This document shows, piece by piece, positions 19,201 through 26,684 of a DNA stretch of 64,000 nt. The notes beneath the pieces were generated by a model. The model was not told where the DNA came from. It was given only the letters and a program-made list of their open reading frames with translations, and made no database searches. The stretch's first letter is position 1. The number at the start of each line of letters is the position of its first letter. A program made the translations under genes and the position numbers. The stretch is from Pseudoleptotrichia goodfellowii. Its GTDB lineage: Bacteria > Fusobacteriota > Fusobacteriia > Fusobacteriales > Leptotrichiaceae. Location: positions 1,178,001 to 1,242,000 of the forward strand of contig NZ_AP019822.1 of NCBI RefSeq assembly GCF_007990505.1. Reading direction: 5' to 3'.

Positions 19201-20952
19201 GGACCTTCGGCAAGTTCCAAAGTAACATTGGAAAATAAAAATAATATTATTGTTACTGCAAAAAAATCTGTAGGAATGATGGTAGACAATGATTCTACAA
19301 CAGTTGCAAAAGGAAATGTAAAAGCTGAAAATACAGGTACAATTACATTAACAGCAGGCACAAGCAATGAAGAAAACATCGGTATTCTGGCAAATAAAAA
19401 TGCTACAGGAATAAATAAAGGAGCAATAAATGTAAACAGTAAAAAATCTGTAGGTATGTTGGGACAGGCCGCTTCAGATGTTACGAATGAAAAAACTGTT
19501 ACTGTGGCAAGTGAAGAAGCAATCGGCATGTTGGCAAAAGGAACAAATTCTTCAGCAATAAACAAAAATTTAATAAATATTACTGCCAATAAATCTTTAG
19601 GAATGATGGCGGAAAGCGGAGCTAAAATTACAAATGAAAAAACTGTTACATTGGCAGGTGAAGAAGGTGTCGGCATGTTAGCAAAAGGAGCAAACTCCGA
19701 AGCTGACAACAAAGATACAATCAATGTAAGAGGTAAAAAATCATTAGGTATGCTGTCGGAAGATTCGGCATCTGTAAAAAATAATAAGAATATAGAAGTA
19801 GAAGCTGAAAGCGGAGTAGGAATATTTGTCCGTGATAACGGAACAGGAACGGGAACAGGAGAAAATACTTCTACAGGAACAATTAATCTTAAAAATAAAA
19901 ATGCAGTTGGAATTTTCGCTAAAAATAACGGAACAGGAAATTCTGCTAAAAACTCGGGAATTATTAATTTGGCAGGAGCTGCAGGACAAAATTACGAATC
20001 ATTGATAGGAATGTTTGCACAGGCAGAAGCAGGAAAAAATGCAAATGTGGAAAATGCAAATATTATTAATGTAAATACAAATAAATCAGTAGGAATGTAC
20101 GCAAAAAATGATGCTGCAAATACCGAGTCAGCTGTAATATTAAATAATCAAAACGGAACAATAAATATAAACAGTGCCGGATCTGCAGGAATTTATGCAC
20201 CGAAAGCAACTGTTTCCAAAGTAGGAACAGTTAATTTGAAAGATTCTGTTGACACAAACGGTTCTTCGGCAGTATATGTCTCAGAGGGAGGAAAAGTAGC
20301 AGATACAGACAGTGCGGTTATCAATCTGGGTACTGTAAATCAAAACAGAGTTGCATACTATGTAAACGGTGCTAACAGCTCATTGGCAGGTACAAATATC
20401 GGAAAAGTTTCCGGATACGGAGTAGGAGTTTATTTACAGGGAAATTCGGCTTCGGATATTGCTGCATTGACTGCATCTACGCCTGAATTGAATTATAAAA
20501 ATAATGGACTTAGCGGAAACGGAATAATAGGACTGTTATTAAAAGGCAATACGGATATAAGCAACTATACAAAGAAAATTACTGTGGGAGATACTGTTGA
20601 TAAAAATGCTGCTGTTTCGGGAGATAAAGCAAAATATGCAATAGGTGTATATGCTGACGGTCAGGGAACAACTGCAGCAACGCCTTATGAAATAAAAGCC
20701 GATATTACAACAGGTAAAAACGGAGTAGGAATATTTGCCGATGAAGACAGTCACATTAAATACAGCGGAAATATGAAAATCGGAGACGGAACAACTGCCG
20801 GAACGGGAATATTTATTACTAAGAAAAAAGGAGCAACAGGAGGAAGTGTAACTCTGACTTCAAACACAATCGAATTGTTAGGAACAGGAGGAGTTGCGGT
20901 TATTGCTTCGGAAGGTACTACAATTAACGGAGAACTGCTACAATTAAATTAG
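13252..20952 (+). CDS. Giant autotransporter adhesin, N-terminal 2566 residues (frameshifted)
   Basis: This is the first part of a type V-secreted surface protein. Residues 1-25 are charged, followed by a hydrophobic stretch (about 26-43) ending SFSAG, which is the extended signal region typical of fusobacterial autotransporters. A predicted coiled-coil segment (about 45-100) and an aromatic stretch (SPWSSWQFGMNYFYNNW) complete the family's N-terminal domain. Residues about 280-365 form an Ala-Pro-rich linker, and the rest is a long beta-helix-like passenger with recurring G-[IM]-[FLY]-[GA] turns (STGIFG, SAGMLG, VGMMA). AAGGAG supports the start. The frame ends at 20952, but the passenger continues in another frame, so this is not the true C-terminus and the product as written has no membrane anchor. 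Confidence 0.9.
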   Translation: MSNNLKQMEKDLRALAKRCKDVKYSRSLLLTFLLTGMLSFSAGLTSSELENTENSINSAKKDLNSSINDMKIMFRQAKRDNNRLLKNANLELIQLMEQGDQVIKSPWSSWQFGMNYFYNNWSGTYKGLGDKQEKYPYEGIYSRSNWKVRNAMDMVQNKSTGGGPLTPGNDPLGSWQNISNSSGGISIDRDNSISSSTNGNRSWGLVDLRNLKEPTSEVEILARISPKEVTKQAITLNITQPAINELEAPIVNPQVNKPLDAPVITLPEVEKVEISALNITAPSAPTAPTAPGAPVINISITPPNAPNALTAPSAPSVPNISVTPSAPSVLTAPNININVTAPSINALTIATPPTVVAPQVVSPQIKPVDFVIDPSGDAKNGYIMRSQAWNYLGAIPTTLNVTENHNGNFVTINNGVGNVFTVPRTQTINVTKGNNRALVVDEVNQTRTIRSEATINLQAVKNVGIDLQGGHSGSATAPTIATVVNAGTITGLATDPSTGTANKEHIAFGFNNADASNNTTMTHMINENKIELNAPSSAGIQLKPEDPNNWQPGSWGVTPLRIVSRDPKSERAKVLMKADNTGTVNLNGSKSFGILTVFNAGVPASLMAPGANYNANNHNLKAERNMAGVRYLPGGELGRSALAGDANKKYISGIYNTGSINILGDESIAVGLLQEIQEVILEGNINIGNQASLTQGSNANSKTKTDKVEEAVGVFAGVPTRPVKVNEIDSMGNRNTSGDVVGTKTVELHKNITLGAVAENSIGALVGDTSVDLNDGKLNGTQTTGRKLNRSGDITAKSGSTITVGGIKNYGFVVNNSAHSSEFGATLDDLRYSVDKVNHGRGINEGTINVTGNESVGFALIKGGNSSNSGTISVKDNAENSIGFYGKEDTFANTGTIQVTSTKKKNKAIVLDGQTAANKINFTNTGNIYVNVGENGNTNLIGTENIGIYAQGNYKFDHNGGTVKAGSNAIAFYVKDATGEVNVKAPIVLSDSGTGANAGTTIGIYSDGNAKVKFNSTKLTIGERAVGLYSSDGTKFNNTFEINAGKTLEVVLGKNSTFGLLKGNATSPLLSKYLNNNSSNKINITTFGEGASIFYATDTGKAVLDSDYTVTNGGAASTSVLVGTNGSTVEVAAGKTLTTNTNVGLIATKGSGTASTALNSGNIVSNRDNGIGIYTEGSTGTNKGTVTMKNQASVAILGENNSTLLNDTTGKIVLEKGQSAGIYGSNSNITNKGATSPNTGIYVQDSGLAGIYGLLSSNADKTLSNEGLIKLEGSAKSGSAGIYAKLTSTSNKLTTNNSGTIEVVQTSSTGIYAENASAQNNTKSEVNNSGFIKVSGANSVGITGKKSKITNSGTGANKGIELSANGSAGILASDNSEVNNSGRIESTAGTGLVGISVDGTSTANNSGTITIGTLSSTAISSEGGAVTNSGTVTLAKESSTGISVKNGNITNTSSGNIEVKDKNSVGIYANLTTGATQNVSSAGTISLLTPTGVPEKSAAIYSLYDSAATGTLNTTNTGTIDVDQKGSVGIFAKNESTQDKTKSNAVNNKIITVKKEGSAGMLGEKSTLKNTPTAANEGIILSAIKTAGMIGNAKSDVINSGNIETKTATPTAAAEGLVGISLDDSTGVNETSGKITLGTDFSTGMYGKNSSTLTNKGNITGNNKNAVGMAADNSTAVNEAAGTITLNKKESTGIFGKTSQELRNKGNIIGNAEKAVGIVGESSKIYNDNGAAITLKGKTSTGIFGEVNSTVTNAGKIETTTATPANAGEGLTGISLNASTATNTSTGQIILGTEYSTGIFGEAASTLTNEGSITGSKAYAVGMAGKASTVTNKNIITLDKANSTGIFGQDNSTLLNDTNGTITLKEDSSVGIYSKSNSATAKNLGTIVMEKKSSAGMLGDEAELENSNSITTKDEKSAGMFAKNTNAINKKNINVDGKESAGILIQLDGKDKVLSGVNDASTGTININNELSAGMLGKITSASGPSASSKVTLENKNNIIVTAKKSVGMMVDNDSTTVAKGNVKAENTGTITLTAGTSNEENIGILANKNATGINKGAINVNSKKSVGMLGQAASDVTNEKTVTVASEEAIGMLAKGTNSSAINKNLINITANKSLGMMAESGAKITNEKTVTLAGEEGVGMLAKGANSEADNKDTINVRGKKSLGMLSEDSASVKNNKNIEVEAESGVGIFVRDNGTGTGTGENTSTGTINLKNKNAVGIFAKNNGTGNSAKNSGIINLAGAAGQNYESLIGMFAQAEAGKNANVENANIINVNTNKSVGMYAKNDAANTESAVILNNQNGTININSAGSAGIYAPKATVSKVGTVNLKDSVDTNGSSAVYVSEGGKVADTDSAVINLGTVNQNRVAYYVNGANSSLAGTNIGKVSGYGVGVYLQGNSASDIAALTASTPELNYKNNGLSGNGIIGLLLKGNTDISNYTKKITVGDTVDKNAAVSGDKAKYAIGVYADGQGTTAATPYEIKADITTGKNGVGIFADEDSHIKYSGNMKIGDGTTAGTGIFITKKKGATGGSVTLTSNTIELLGTGGVAVIASEGTTINGELLQLN
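18055..18800 (+). repeat. Intragenic duplicated block in the adhesin passenger
   Basis: Two blocks offset by about 461 nt share the same order of segments. The GCAACGCCT tract occurs near 18074 and 18535, then GGxATTTC, TCTACAGGAAT, ACAAA[CT][GA]AAGGA and GTAGGTATGGCAG. Related 49-codon units recur further on, with AATGAAAAAACTGTTAC at 19486 and 19633. These homologous tracts can recombine and change passenger length. Confidence 0.6.
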
Positions 20953-21110
20953 TAGGTACGAACATCAAAGGTGTAGGAGTTTACGGTAAAAAAGGATCAA
21001 ATATCAATGTAGGAAGCTGGAATTTTGAAAATAACGGAAATCAGGCTGAAGAAATCCGTTCGGAAGAAGGCGGAGCTTACGTTACTACCAATAAAACTTT
21101 AAATCCGAGA

Positions 21111-24100
21111 ATGGTATTAACTCATGTTATTAACGGAGAAACAGGAATAGACAGCGGAAAAACAGTTACATCCGTAGCTGACGGATCTATAGCAGCCACA
21201 GAAAATATAGGACTTATGGCAGAAGGAATTAAAAATCCTACTTCTCCATTAGCCGGAGGATGGAGATACCCTAACTTTGAAGTTGTAAATCAGGGAACTG
21301 TTGATTTCTCGGCAGCTGAAAAATCTACAGGAATTTTTGCCAATTCAGCGAGAGTTCAAAATGACGGAGTAATAAAAGTTGGAAAAAATTCAACGGCTAT
21401 TTACGGTATTTATAAACATGATACAAGAAAATACGACGGAGCACCTGCAGGCTTTGAAAATGAATTAAAATTGGAAACAACAGCAAATTCAGATATAATT
21501 TTAGGCGATAATTCAACAGGAATGTATCTGATAAATGCCCAAACAATAAACAATCTCGGCGGAGAAATAAAATCCGATACAGGAGCAACAAGAAACGTCG
21601 GTATATATGCAATAAACGGACATGATACAACAGCTGCAAATAATAAAGTTCTGACAATGAATACAGCTGCTAAAATAACTTTAGGAGACGGTTCAGTAGG
21701 ACTTTACAGTAAAGGACAGTCGGATACTGTAAGAAATATTGTAACTAATACAGGAGATGTTACTGTAGGCAAAAAATTGGAAGACACAAGTGTAACACCT
21801 AAAAAAGAATATCCTTCGGTTGCATTCTATGCTGAAAATACTAATTTGGATACAAATTCAAATATTACTGTAGGACAGGAAGGAATTGCTTTCTACGGAA
21901 AACATTCGGATATAGTTGCAAGAGGTACTGCAAATATTTCAAATAAAGGAGTATTGGCATATCTTGAAAATTCCAGATTTATTTCTCATTTGGGAAATTT
22001 GAGTTCCACTCAAAATACAATGCTTTATCTGAAAAACAGTATCGCTCAATTAGACGGAGCCGGAACATCTGTTGATATGGACGTGGCGGACGGATATACG
22101 GGAGCATACATTGAAGGAAATTCGCAACTGACAGGAATAAAAAATATTACATTGGGAAGAGGATCTACGGGACTTTTCTTAAAAGATGCAAACTTTACTT
22201 CACAAGCTGACAAAATTATCGGAACTCAGGAAGATGCAAAAGGAATATTATCCGTAAATTCCAATTTGACAAATAACAGTAAAATTGAGTTAAGCGGAGA
22301 TAATTCTATAGGAATTTATTCAAATGCCGATAATACAAAAAATGTAATCAATAACGGAGAATTAACTGTATCAGGTAAGAAAACACTGGGAGTATTCCTG
22401 AAAGGCGGACAGTCTTTTGAAAATAATGCAAATATAAATATAGGAGATTCTGCAAATGCGACAGAGCCGACAATAGGTATATTTACTACAGAAGGAACTT
22501 CAAATATTAGACATAATACAGGAACAATAGAAGTAGGAGAAAAATCCATAGGTATTTATTCTACAACTAATTCCAATGTGGAAATAAACAGCGGTAAAAT
22601 CCATGTTAAAGATCAGGGAATCGGAATATATAAACAGGACGGAAAAGTTGATTTAAGAGGTGAACTGAACATAGATCCTCACACTGCAACAGCAGTAAAT
22701 TCAGAGCCTACAGGAGTGTATGGAGTAAACGGAGCTGAAATAAACGATCAGGCTTCTAAAATCACAATAGGCGATAAATCTTACGGATTTATTCTGAATA
22801 ATACAGATCCGATTAAAACCAACGTATATAATAATACAAATTTCGGACCTGTAACTATGGGAAATAACAGTGTATTCTTATATTCCAACGGAAAAGCCGT
22901 TATTAACAATAACAGAGATTTAAATTCAAACGGTTCGGAACATTTGATAGGGTTCTATATTAAAAACGGCGGAGAATTTACTAATAACGGAACTGTTGAT
23001 TTCTCCACAGGAAAAGGTAATATAGGAATTTATGCACCGGGAGGAACTGCAACAAACAAAGGAAGAGTACTGGTAGGTCTTACAGACGATATAGATCCTC
23101 TAACAGGAAATGTTTATACAGATCCGACTAAAATTGTATACGGTATAGGAATGGCTGCAGATAACGGCGGACATCTTATAAATGACGGAGAAGTAAGAGT
23201 TTACGGAAATAAATCTATAGGATTATTCGGATCGGGAGCAGGAACAATAGTCGAAAATACTCCTAACGGAAGAATCTTACTGGATGGAAGCAGAGCGACT
23301 GCTACTGATAAAATTCAGGCAATGACAGGTGTTTACGTGGATGAAGGAGCTACTTTCAGAAACTACGGAACTATCCAGACAACGGATTCTTATGCGGGAA
23401 GAGACGGAAAAGTAAATCCTAATGTCAGTGGACTTGCGGGAGTTGCGGTTATGAACGGATCTACTCTTGAAAATCACGGAAAAATCTTAATAGATGCCGA
23501 TAACAGTTACGGAGTAGTTATAAGAGGTAAAAGAGCTGCAGATGGTACTGTGGAAAAATATGCAGTAATTAAAAACTACGGAGAAATAAGAGTAAGAGGT
23601 AAAGGAACAACAGGAATCAGCTGGAAAAATGTAAGCAGAGCCGACATTGAAGAATTGGAAAGACAAATTAACAGCAGATTATCTTCGGATCCGAGCGGAC
23701 AGGAATTGAGACAGGCAGGCGGAACGGATAAAAGCTTTGAAGATGTTACAATTACTGTAAAAGACGGAAAACCTACTTTCTCAAGAAACGGAGTAAAAGT
23801 TTCCGAAGATGAAATTGAAGAAATTGACAAAATATTGGGAACTCAGTCAAATCTTGGATTGTCGGATATAGGATTCTATATTGATACTTTAGGAAGAACA
23901 AAACCTATTGATATTGACGGAGCAACTCCTCCGATAAACAGCCAGTTGATTATCGGTACTGAATACTCTGAAAAAACTAATAAGAAACAATGGTTTGTAA
24001 AAGAAGACGTAATAAAACCTTTCCTTGACCAGATTCAGGGAAGAAACTTCAAATTGACTTCTTTGGCAGGTTCATTGACTTGGGTAGCAACTCCTGTCCT

Positions 24101-25265
24101 TGATAATCACGGACAGATAAAAGGTGTCGCAATGGCAAAATTGGCTTATACTTCTTTTGTGAGAACGACGGACAATGCTTATAACTTCACAGACGGACTG
24201 GAACAAAGATACGATATGAATACTCTTGATTCTGCTGAAAAAAGAATATTCAATAAGTTAAACGGAATCGGAAAAAATGAAGAAACTCTCTTGACACAGG
24301 CATTTGACGAAATGATGGGACATCAGTATGCGAATGTTCAGCAAAGAACAGCATCTACAGGAAGAGCATTGGATAAAGAAATTACTCATTTGAGAAAAGA
24401 ATGGGATAATAAAACTAAAAATTCCAATAAGATAAAAGTGTTCGGAATGAAAGATGAATATAATACAGATACCGCAGGAATAATAGACTACACAAGTAAT
24501 GCTTACGGAGTGGCTTATGTTCATGAAAATGAAACAATTAAGTTGGGAAATTCAAGCGGATGGTATGCAGGAGCTGTAAACAATACATTCAAGTTTAAAG
24601 ACATAGGAAGATCAAAAGAAAACACTACTATGTTAAAACTCGGAGCATTTAAGTCGACAGCATTCGACCATAACGGAAGCTTGAACTGGACAGTATCGGG
24701 AGAAGGTTATATAGCAAGAAGCGATATGCATAGAAAATTCTTAGTAGTAGATGAAATCTTTAACGCAAAATCAAGCTATAATACTTACGGAACTGCAATC
24801 AAAAATGAAATAAGCAAAGAGTTCAGAACAGGAGAAAAATTCAGTATAAGACCTTACGGAAGTTTAAAACTTGAATACGGAAGATTCAACACAATTAAGG
24901 AAAAAGACGGAGAAATGAGACTTGAAATAAAAGGAAACGATTATTACTCTGTAAAACCTGAAGTAGGAATCGAATTCAAATATAAACAACCTATGGCAGT
25001 TAAAACAATGTTTACAACTACATTAGGCTTAGGATATGAAAACGAGCTTGGAAAAGTAGGAGATACAAAAAATAAAGGAAGAGTGGCATATACTGATGCG
25101 GACTGGTTTGATATAAGAGGAGAAAAAGACGACAGAAAAGGAAACTTTAAAGCCGACTTGAATATCGGAATAGAAAATCAGAGATTCGGAGTAACATTAA
25201 ACGGAGGATATGACACAAAAGGTAAAAATATAAGAGGAGGATTGGGAATTAGAGTTATTTACTAA
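21111..25265 (+). CDS. Giant autotransporter adhesin, C-terminal part with beta-barrel (downstream of frameshift)
   Basis: This is the continuation of the adhesin. Its reading frame is open from 20928, and the sense sequence from about 20934 (TATIKLVGTNIKGVGVYG) continues the passenger of the first ORF directly. The ATG at 21111 is only the first available Met and has no convincing ribosome binding site. The 1384 residues from that Met hold more beta-helix repeats, a linker region, and an autotransporter barrel over roughly the last 280 residues, ending NIRGGLGIRVIY with a terminal aromatic residue as outer-membrane barrels do. Joining the frames over a 2-nt difference gives one protein of about 4003 residues. 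As the sequence stands, the barrel is separated from its signal peptide. Confidence 0.85.
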   Translation: MVLTHVINGETGIDSGKTVTSVADGSIAATENIGLMAEGIKNPTSPLAGGWRYPNFEVVNQGTVDFSAAEKSTGIFANSARVQNDGVIKVGKNSTAIYGIYKHDTRKYDGAPAGFENELKLETTANSDIILGDNSTGMYLINAQTINNLGGEIKSDTGATRNVGIYAINGHDTTAANNKVLTMNTAAKITLGDGSVGLYSKGQSDTVRNIVTNTGDVTVGKKLEDTSVTPKKEYPSVAFYAENTNLDTNSNITVGQEGIAFYGKHSDIVARGTANISNKGVLAYLENSRFISHLGNLSSTQNTMLYLKNSIAQLDGAGTSVDMDVADGYTGAYIEGNSQLTGIKNITLGRGSTGLFLKDANFTSQADKIIGTQEDAKGILSVNSNLTNNSKIELSGDNSIGIYSNADNTKNVINNGELTVSGKKTLGVFLKGGQSFENNANINIGDSANATEPTIGIFTTEGTSNIRHNTGTIEVGEKSIGIYSTTNSNVEINSGKIHVKDQGIGIYKQDGKVDLRGELNIDPHTATAVNSEPTGVYGVNGAEINDQASKITIGDKSYGFILNNTDPIKTNVYNNTNFGPVTMGNNSVFLYSNGKAVINNNRDLNSNGSEHLIGFYIKNGGEFTNNGTVDFSTGKGNIGIYAPGGTATNKGRVLVGLTDDIDPLTGNVYTDPTKIVYGIGMAADNGGHLINDGEVRVYGNKSIGLFGSGAGTIVENTPNGRILLDGSRATATDKIQAMTGVYVDEGATFRNYGTIQTTDSYAGRDGKVNPNVSGLAGVAVMNGSTLENHGKILIDADNSYGVVIRGKRAADGTVEKYAVIKNYGEIRVRGKGTTGISWKNVSRADIEELERQINSRLSSDPSGQELRQAGGTDKSFEDVTITVKDGKPTFSRNGVKVSEDEIEEIDKILGTQSNLGLSDIGFYIDTLGRTKPIDIDGATPPINSQLIIGTEYSEKTNKKQWFVKEDVIKPFLDQIQGRNFKLTSLAGSLTWVATPVLDNHGQIKGVAMAKLAYTSFVRTTDNAYNFTDGLEQRYDMNTLDSAEKRIFNKLNGIGKNEETLLTQAFDEMMGHQYANVQQRTASTGRALDKEITHLRKEWDNKTKNSNKIKVFGMKDEYNTDTAGIIDYTSNAYGVAYVHENETIKLGNSSGWYAGAVNNTFKFKDIGRSKENTTMLKLGAFKSTAFDHNGSLNWTVSGEGYIARSDMHRKFLVVDEIFNAKSSYNTYGTAIKNEISKEFRTGEKFSIRPYGSLKLEYGRFNTIKEKDGEMRLEIKGNDYYSVKPEVGIEFKYKQPMAVKTMFTTTLGLGYENELGKVGDTKNKGRVAYTDADWFDIRGEKDDRKGNFKADLNIGIENQRFGVTLNGGYDTKGKNIRGGLGIRVIY

Positions 25266-25282
25266 TCCGTATCTTAAAATGA

Positions 25283-25323
25283 AAGAGGCTTGACTCAATA
25301 TAATTTGAGAGAGCCTTTTTCTT
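25283..25323 (+). terminator. Terminator of the autotransporter
   Basis: AGAGGCT pairs with AGCCTTT around a nested CTCAA/TTGAG stem and is followed by a T-run. It lies about 20 nt after the adhesin stop codon. Confidence 0.85.
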
Positions 25324-25364
25324 TTATCAAAGGCATAAAGATACTATCATTTTCGGGTTTTATT

Positions 25365-25373
25365 TGCTATAAT
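25365..25373 (+). promoter_or_regulatory. Extended -10 promoter for the first nucleoside hydrolase
   Basis: TGCTATAAT is a perfect extended -10 (TGnTATAAT) 48 nt before the start codon. No strong -35 is visible, which is acceptable for extended -10 promoters. Confidence 0.6.
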
Positions 25374-25420
25374 TAAAAAATATTAAAAATAAATCGTTAA
25401 CTATAGAAGATGGGAGAATT

Positions 25421-26365
25421 ATGAAAAAAAGAAGAATTTATTTGAATCATAACGGCGGAGTGGACGATTTGATTTCATTATATCTGCTGTTGAAAATGGA
25501 AGATGCGGAATTAGTCGGAGTAAGTGTTATGGATGCGGACTGTTATATACAACCGGCAGCTTCGGCAACAAGAAAAATTATAGAAAAATTCGGTTCCGAA
25601 AAAGATAAAAAAATAAAAATTGCATTATCGGATTCAAGGGCAGTAAATCCTTTTCCGAAAGATTGGAGAATGCATGCGTTTGTTGTAGATGCACTTCCTA
25701 TTTTAAACGAAAAGAAACCTTTAACAGTAGAAGAATCAAATATAAAAGCACATGAAGATATAATTCGTGTGCTGAAAGAATCTGATGAAAAAACTGATCT
25801 TGTATTTATAGAACCACTGACAGATTTGGCAAGAGCATTGGATAAAGATTCGAGTATAGAAGAAAAAATCGGGAAATTGTACTGGATGGGAGGAACATTC
25901 TTGGAACACGGTAATGTAGAAGAACCTGAACATGACGGAACGGCAGAATGGAATGTTTACTGGGATCCCTTTGCAGCTAAAAGAGTATGGGAATCAAATA
26001 TAAAAATAGAACTTGTAGCTTTGGAAAGTACGAGAATGGTACCTTTAACGGCAGAAGTACGTGATATGTGGGCAAGTCAGCGAAAATATGAAGGAGTGGA
26101 CTTTTTAGGTCAATGTTATGCAACAGTATCTCCATTAACTCATTTTGTAACAAATTCCACTTATTTTTTGTGGGATGTACTGACAACTGCATCTTTCGGT
26201 AAAGAAAACCTTGTAAAAAGAGAAGTTGTAAACAGTGATGTAATAACAGAAGGTCCAAACAGAGGAAGAACTGTCAGAAAAGAAAACGGACGTCCTGTAG
26301 ATTTGGTTTATCATGTTGACAGAGACAGTTTTTTTGAGTATATAACGGATTTGGCGAAGCAATAG
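25421..26365 (+). CDS. Nucleoside hydrolase-family protein with atypical metal motif
   Basis: A 314-residue member of the inosine/uridine-preferring nucleoside hydrolase family, which cleaves ribonucleosides to base and ribose. The usual N-terminal calcium site DxDPGxDD is here NHNGGVDD: the first two Asp are Asn and the Pro is Gly, while the DD pair is kept. Other hallmarks are present: the YWMGG loop, AEWNVYWDP in place of the common AEFNIYADP, and a C-terminal WDV Asp. It may be a divergent subfamily with another substrate. It has its own extended -10 promoter and is not in an operon. A canonical paralog lies at 34133-35071. A structured repeat starts 7 nt after the stop. Confidence 0.85.
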   Translation: MKKRRIYLNHNGGVDDLISLYLLLKMEDAELVGVSVMDADCYIQPAASATRKIIEKFGSEKDKKIKIALSDSRAVNPFPKDWRMHAFVVDALPILNEKKPLTVEESNIKAHEDIIRVLKESDEKTDLVFIEPLTDLARALDKDSSIEEKIGKLYWMGGTFLEHGNVEEPEHDGTAEWNVYWDPFAAKRVWESNIKIELVALESTRMVPLTAEVRDMWASQRKYEGVDFLGQCYATVSPLTHFVTNSTYFLWDVLTTASFGKENLVKREVVNSDVITEGPNRGRTVRKENGRPVDLVYHVDRDSFFEYITDLAKQ

Positions 26366-26372
26366 TTTTTAA

Positions 26373-26530
26373 CTTCCTTTTTTCAAAAAAGGAAGCGAAA
26401 AAACATCCGACTAAAATTTTACTAATTCAAAATAACTCATTCCACAACAAAAACAACTGTTTGAGCGTAGCGAGTCTGTTGTTTTTGTAACGTTTCATTC
26501 GTATTTTTCAAAGTAAAATTTTAATGTCGG
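26373..26530. repeat. Structured hairpin repeat, copy 2
   Basis: The first hairpin is CTTCCTTTTTT (26373-26383) with AAAAAAGGAAG (26385-26395), followed by CGAAAAAAC as in copy 1. The outer stem is CCGACTAAAATTTTACT (26407-26423) with AGTAAAATTTTAATGTCGG (ending 26530), and the inner stem is ACAAAAACAAC with GTTGTTTTTGT. Stem sequences differ from copy 1 but remain complementary. Confidence 0.8.
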
Positions 26531-26684
26531 GAGAAAGTCAGATAATATTAGAGTAATAATTAAAAATAAGACATGGAAACTTGCAGAAAAATATGCAAGA
26601 GATAGTTTTAATAATTTTAAACCTGACAATCAAAGTATAAAATAGTAAGGGAAATTTTTATAATGAAATAGATAAGATAAAAAA
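26531..26684 (+). other. Gap between repeat 2 and the IS91 remnant, with a short open frame
   Basis: A frame across 26531-26645 reads a lysine-rich peptide ending KLAEKYARDSFNNFKPDN and a stop (TAG at 26643-26645). It has no start codon or ribosome binding site in sight and is probably the tail of a decayed gene. Nothing else is recognisable. Confidence 0.2.

Noticed and set aside
20928-20952. Programmed ribosomal frameshifting joining the two adhesin frames
   Set aside because: There is no slippery heptamer or clear downstream structure at the junction, and the shift matches a simple GA duplication.
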